DNA of 64,000 bases from Lutjanus erythropterus (lineage: Eukaryota; Chordata; Actinopteri; Lutjaniformes; Lutjanidae), in NCBI GenBank assembly GCA_020091685.1, contig CM034606.1, positions 33,871,874 through 33,935,873 on the forward strand, given 5' to 3'. Below the pieces are notes generated by a model that worked only from the letters and a program-made list of their open reading frames with translations, searched no databases and was not told where the DNA came from. The position numbers and the translations under genes are program-made. This document shows, in pieces, positions 58,635 to 64,000 of this stretch. How positions within the stretch are numbered: position 1 is the first letter of the stretch; each line of letters opens with the position of its first letter.

Positions 58635-59789
58635 ATGTAGACTCAATCAGTCAGCCAAACACAAAAAGTTTGCCAGGTTATTTTAAAAGTAAAGAAAATG
58701 ACTTCTTAAAACTTAAAGAAAAGCAAGATCCCTCATTTTTTCACAGATGTTTATTCTGCACTGGTGCTACCTCCTTTGCTGGCTCAACAGTGGTATGCCC
58801 CCCAATTACGTGTTTAGTAGTTTTATACAGAACAACAAGGAGGATTAAAACCTAGGCCTGGGCGATAGAGCTGAAAAGTCACTATCATGATCTCATTGGC
58901 AGTTTTATAACAAAGCTGCAGCTGACTGAGACACAGCAATCTTGTTTTATGACTGGTCACGACTGCAGCAGTCAAAGATATGTCTGTCTGGCATCACTGT
59001 CTGGAGGACAAACTCATTGTCTGTCATTACAACATGATTTAGAGAAATAATTTTTATGACGGCACGGGGCCATGCTGTTTCAGAGGCACTTAAAGATATC
59101 TACCATTGCTGGACAATTATGACCATTTGATTATTGAGGGATTTAGCTTGTGGCCGCCCTCTTCAATCCACTAAAGGGCTCGTCATACAGATATGGTTTT
59201 ATCTGTATGATGAGCTCGTTGAGGCAGGAATGCATTGATTAGGTCAGCACCCTAATCATTATGTTGGTGGTTTTATTCCATTTTAGGGATTCTTCCATTG
59301 GACCAAAATAAATGGTATTAAGAGGCTGTTTCTCCAATATGAGATAGTAACACTGAACATACTGCAACCATTTCATTCTAAATTGTGTGCACACAACATG
59401 GCTACATGTAGTTAAACAATGAACTAAAACCTGTGCATAAAAACAGCAAATTGCCTGGTTGACAGACAGAAGCTGCTGTGCCAGACTGTGGTGAAAAAAA
59501 TCAGCCTGGCTGTCAGAGTGTTGGCAGGGGTAGACACTAATGAGAAAGAAAGATGGAGCCTGTTGTTTCAGATATGTTGTTTGGTATTTTCTCAGATTCA
59601 GTGAAGCAGCAACATTTAGACAGAACAGATCATGAACTGTATTAGCATATCTATATTATATGTTGTTATATCATATTCAGTCCACTCTTGACAACACAAA
59701 GAATAGTTATTATACTCATGCTACTGCAGCACAGGTATTTTTTGGACTTTTTCTTATTGCATGTACTGTTGCTTGTCTAGAAATCTCAC
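58635..59789. other. non-coding stretch with one compact hairpin
   Basis: GGCCTGGGCGATAGAGCTGA at 58857 looks like the left end of a CTGGGCGATA MITE without a right end. Otherwise unassigned apart from the hairpin at 59178-59215. Confidence 0.5.
59178..59215. other. 16-bp stem, 6-nt loop hairpin
   Basis: GCTCGTCATACAGATA (59178-59193), loop TGGTTT, then TATCTGTATGATGAGC (59200-59215). Fifteen Watson-Crick pairs and one G-T. The stem does not extend outside, so it is too short for a typical microRNA precursor. Confidence 0.8.
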
Positions 59790-60165
59790 AATATCTCTGG
59801 ACCAAAATAAATCAGACTTTCTTTCTGCAGTAAACTCAACCGGAACTACCTTAGAATCTATGAGAATGTCTTTTTCCAAGAGATAAAGTGAGTTCCTACA
59901 TGAAATTGCCCACAAAAAGTTCTGAGGATTATCTTGAGCAACCGGATCATAATGTTTGGAAAACAACATTGCTGTTGAATTTTTCAGATTATTTTTTTTC
60001 AAGCCCAGTGCCTTTAGTCCCATTATATTGGATAGAATGCAGATATCTCTACAGCCAATATCTCCAGAATACTACAACTCACAACAAAACTATCTAGATG
60101 GATAAACAGCACTACAGGCCAGGAGAAACATGCCAATTTGATTTTGGGGTGAATCATCCCTTTAA
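59790..60165. mobile_element. GGGACAGTTCACCCC-family MITE, copy 2, truncated
   Basis: Ends GATTTTGGGGTGAATCATCC followed by CTTTAA, and contains TGGATAAACAGCACTACAGG, CCAATATCTCCAGAATACTA and ATTATCTTGAGCAACCGGAT, matching parts of the copy at 36096-36535. The left end is missing or too diverged. Frames of up to 89 codons on it are spurious. Confidence 0.7.
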
Positions 60166-62597
60166 AGATTCAGCTCTGTAGCACACAGTAACTAAACACT
60201 GCTTCTCCATGTTTGGTTTGACCTCTGGAAACAGTCAGCAGCCCTCTTCCTGATGTCCTCAGAGAGAGGCGCACAGAGTTTCAGAGTGGAAACTACTAAC
60301 TACACACACAACTGATCACCACTAAACATAAAAATGAATGAATAAATGTAACCATGAAGAGATGCAATGAAATACAGTGATATGATTATACTGTATATCA
60401 GATAAAACAGTGAATGATATCTTGACAAAATGAATTAACTGATGAAAACACAGGAGACCACTAGGTGCTTGAAAACTTGAACCTTAGTGGCAACTGCAGT
60501 CAGTCAGTGGAAATGTATGTGTGTTGCTGGAAATGAGAAGATTACTGAGCCCTTCTTCAGTTTCTTTATTGTCGTCTTCCCTCTCAGCTTCTTCCACTGG
60601 CATCAGAAACTTGATGGGGAAATTACAAGCAGCTCGAGATGAGCAATCACAGTTCATGCAGGCTTCATATCCCATCTCTGTTGCTGTGGGTTACAGTGTC
60701 AATGTATGTATAGCAGCAACAGCAGATGCAGGCGTATGCTATGTTGGGTAATACTTACTTTGAAGAGATGAGTAGACTCTCATTACACAGTCACTGTCTT
60801 CACAAATGTTTACGACTGTTGTTACTGAGTGCTATTTGCTCAATTATGTAATTTTTCATGCAAAGCTGACATTGTTTGACATTAAATATTTTCCTTGGCC
60901 TCAAAAGTGGTAGATTTTGGACTTGTCATGAAGATGTCATTAAATGTTTTAAGGCCAGTTTGACGACAGACTACCATATCAAGGTGATTCAACTTACAGA
61001 GTTACCTGATGGGCTTGATGGTTAGCTAGTTTACTTGTTGCTCAAGTAAGCTAACCAATGTCTGCTGTTATCTGTAGCTGGCATTAGCTAGGTACTCAGC
61101 CAAAAAGTTAGTGGCCTAAGTAGCTGTCTCAGGAGCTATTCCAGGAGCCAAACCTGGCAAGAAAAAACACCTTGGTACTGTATTCCCCCGTCATCAAACT
61201 GACCACCATTGGCCTCAGGCTGTGTTCATTGGCCATGTTTGCTGAGTCTGGTTAGAGTCAGCTTGCTAGCTGTATGGCTGGGGCTCGGGCGAAAGTGCCA
61301 AACAATCGGTACTGCATTTGTGCAACTCACAGTTACTTCAATAATCAGCTCTGGAAAATTCAGAATGTTACTGATTAAGATAGCAGTCATATACATTCAT
61401 AAAGATTCTTTCATGTTCATGACAGTTGCCATGACCTTGTTATGACAGTCTTATGCACATCTCTTGAAATAAAGTTGCCCTATGCTGTTTCTCTGTTTAA
61501 GTACAGTACTACAAGTCCACCTTTAGTTTTTGTGATTTGGGTGAACTGGCTCTGTAAAGCTTAAAGAATCAGTTTGCACTGAAAAAATGGTGTCCTGTCT
61601 CTGTGCTGCAGTGAAGAACCATCCAACAGAACAGCTGTGCAGACTGCCAACCTTTCAGTGACGGCTCTCCAACTGTTTGTGGTGTAACACTGATGTCTCC
61701 AACTGAATATGGAAATGACTTAGAAATGTTAAAATGCTACATGTGACATTTTAAATACTGCAGAGAGATCTTCTTAAGTAGTTCAAATGGTCAGTGCATC
61801 TCAAAATGTGTTTGTGCTCAGGTTTATTTTAGTGACAGTGCAGAAGCTGCAGGTATCCAGAAGTATGTGGCTTATGTTTATTAATAGCAGCATCAGTGTA
61901 ATACATTATGTGCTCCCTTGACAGAGGCTAGATGACTGACTGTGTGAAAGTGTGTGTGTGTGTGTGCGTGTGTGTTTTCAGCTTGAAGATACTTTCTGCC
62001 TATGCACAGTAATGTGAACTCGGACCAGCTGAGCCCAACAGAAACTGCTGTGTTCACACAAACATGCATGTAGGCCATCTGTTGCAGTCAACACCATACC
62101 TGACCCTTGTGAAGAAAACAACAGCACACCAAGGATGCACGCACGCCACTCACACTCAGTCGCAAAGGTAATCACAGGCCACTGTGGAGGATTCAGCCTG
62201 TTTAACTCTGGCTCCATTAGCAGATGAATGATGACAAAAGAGGCCTTTCTCATTTCCTAAATTGGCTGTCAGACTGATAGTGTCCGGGTGTGATGTAAGA
62301 GCCACAAATCCCCTGAGCCATTTGCTGGAATTTTAGATGTAATGACACATATTTCTTTATAATAAATCAAGTACCTTTTGGTGACCTAACTTTACCTGCT
62401 GAGTACGAAGTAAAGAGGAGGCTAAGAGGTCTGCTGCTTCACACCATCTGTGGACAACAGACAGGACTCAAGCCTCTTCTAGGAGGCTGTAATAATGGCA
62501 ATAAAACAGAGTGATGTTAGTGAAGGACATGAGCGATGAGCAGGGATGGGAATGGGGACTGAAGTAGCTGAGCTGTCCACAGAAGAGCAGAAAAACT
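60166..62597. other. non-coding stretch, no gene recognised
   Basis: A GT microsatellite at 61950-61975. Frames of up to 91 codons have no homology I know. No bounded transposon recognised. Confidence 0.5.
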
Positions 62598-62640
62598 ATA
62601 TAATAACAATAATAATAGTAATAATGATAATAGTAATAAC
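62598..62640 (+). repeat. (AAT)n-type trinucleotide repeat
   Basis: Imperfect AAT/AGT/GAT units, immediately left of the MITE. Confidence 0.8.
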
Positions 62641-62969
62641 AGGGTTGTTACTAGCGATTACTTTCATTATCCATTAATCTGTGGATCATTTTCGATTAGT
62701 TGTTGGTCCGTAAAACGGTGCAAAATGTCAATCAGTGTTTCCCAAAGCCCAAGATGACATCCTAAAACAACCCAAAACATCTTCAGTCTACTGTCATAGA
62801 AGACCAAAGAAACCAGAAAATATTAACATTTGAAATGCTTAAATCAAAGAATTTGGATATTTATAAAAAGGAAAATCACTCAAAATGATTAATGGATTAT
62901 CAAAATAGTATGCGATTCATTTAGTAGTTGACAACTAATCAATTAATCAGCTAATTACTGCAGCTCTAA
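62641..62969. mobile_element. hAT-like MITE of the GGGCTGCAACTAA family, copy 2
   Basis: Left AGGGTTGTTACTAGCGATTA followed by CTTTCATTATCCATTAATC; right AACTAATCAATTAATCAGCT followed by AATTACTGCAGCTCTA. Internal TCAGTCTACTGTCATAGAAG and CAAAGAAACCAGAAAATATT match the copy at 33100-33385 (CAGTTTACTGTCAGAGAGG, AAGAAACCATAAAATATTCA). Confidence 0.75.
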
Positions 62970-63189
62970 ATAATCCTCATCATAGTATAGCCGAGAGAGT
63001 ATTATACAAGGTGAAACTGACAAGTTACAAATGCATCTGCCACTTCAGCGCCGTCCCTGACTCGGTATGACTCAGCATGTAAGCCCAGCATGGCATGGAT
63101 TTACATATCAATTAAAACAGGGGTACCTGAGTGAAGGCATGTCTTTTAACTGGCACATGTTTGTCTTTGGTATGTCTTTCCTCTAACGT
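62970..63189. other. non-coding, nothing recognised
   Basis: Short unassigned stretch. Confidence 0.5.
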
Positions 63190-63415
63190 CTTCACAATAA
63201 AAATCTTAGTATTTTGATTATCATGCAGCAAAATCTGGAATGGGTTCTCATCAGCGGTAACTTGAACATGATTCCTATCCAGTTGAAAGCGAACATGAAC
63301 AGTAAAATAAAGTGTAAACAGGGGAAGAAACTAAACTTCAAACCACAGAGGTTCAGTTAGAAGTCACAAAAGTGCTGCAAAGTGAACAGAGACTTTTTGA
63401 AAGGCCTCTCTGCAC
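63190..63415 (+). repeat. unrecognised dispersed repeat, copy 2 of 2
   Basis: Counterpart of 45050-45295 in the same order and strand; similarity starts near CAGCAAAATCTGGAATGGG and runs to ACAGAGACTTTTTGAAAG. Confidence 0.6.
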
Positions 63416-64000
63416 ATATACGAGTTAAAGCCTCTGAAAACTTGGCTTGAAATAGTAAAAATACACATATGACATCAAAGTTTAGTTTCTCATTAAGCAT
63501 CCACAAAGATCTGAATGAAAGTAAACATTCATACTTATTAGAAAACCTGGTTCAAAAACAGCTAATTTTGCTGTTTAGACCATTTTTCAAGAATGTATGG
63601 ACGTGTCAGCTCATGTTTGATTGACAGCTGCCTCAGGTGTCCCAACACAGAAGCTAAATATTGTCCTGCTGTGGTCCACTGTACACGTGGGCAGCAGCAA
63701 AAAGTACTTTAGCACCTAAACAAAGGAGCACCTGAGAAAATCTATATGTAAATGTACGCTGCATTTAGAACATGTTTGCTGCTTTACTTTGTCATCAGAC
63801 AGCATTTTATAACAGGGAACTGAAGCTGCCATCTCTGCTCTCTTTATAACCACCACACTGCATGGGTAGAAACAGACTTGCAGGACATGGGAGTTGTAGG
63901 GGTTTGTGTTTGTTAGTTAGTTTGTGTTATTGTTTGACTTCACTGTGTGACTGTGGCGTTTTAACACATTCGTTTGGGTCTGCACTAGGGTCACTTGCTG
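63416..64000. other. non-coding, nothing recognised
   Basis: No coding homology or bounded repeat to the end of the window. Confidence 0.5.

Overview
The window looks like a non-coding, repeat-rich stretch of a ray-finned (teleost) fish nuclear genome. The evidence is many long CA/TG microsatellites, palindromic MITEs whose ends begin TAGGGCTG, Tc1/mariner elements with TA target sites, hAT elements with 8-bp target duplications, an L2-type LINE, an RTE/Rex-like LINE and a Penelope-like element. Family names rest on recognised motifs and remembered teleost repeats; no database search was possible.

I found no convincing host gene. Most open reading frames are short or are translations of microsatellites. 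The frames with recognisable homology are all decayed transposon genes: a Tc1/mariner transposase (3030-4130, +), a mariner-type transposase tail (9600-9721, +), an L2 reverse transcriptase (22013-22933, +), an RTE/Rex-like LINE C-terminus (46893-47425, -) and a Penelope-like element (56573-58032, -). The window is therefore probably intergenic or inside a large intron.

Layout. 1-2.5 kb: unassigned DNA and old repeat fragments. 2.5-5.35 kb: a Tc1/mariner copy interrupted by a hAT element (8-bp duplication) and by a roughly 1-kb retro-insertion (14-bp duplication). 8.75-10.45 kb: a large fold-back element with a mariner MITE in its loop. 12-27 kb: scattered MITEs, an L2 LINE and a repeat family present at least three times. 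28.5-29.46 kb: an element with TACACTCTTAGAAATA ends and an interior of degenerate GGTTC/GAACC repeats. 35.7-36.6 kb: a palindrome split at its central TTAA by two different MITEs. 38.06-40.65 kb: nested hAT-like elements. 44.23-44.53 kb: a MITE with long, nearly perfect inverted ends. 49.69-50.49 kb: a hAT element with a perfect 8-bp duplication. 55.8-58.5 kb: the Penelope-like element.

The most interesting locus is the Penelope-like element. It sits inside a MITE with a 14-bp target duplication and carries two inverted arms of about 268 bp. It keeps a GIY-YIG endonuclease domain and the N-terminal region, but the reverse transcriptase appears to be missing. A hammerhead-ribozyme-like core lies at its 3' side. 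The elements do not form a pathway; the structure is one of successive insertions whose order can be read from the target duplications.
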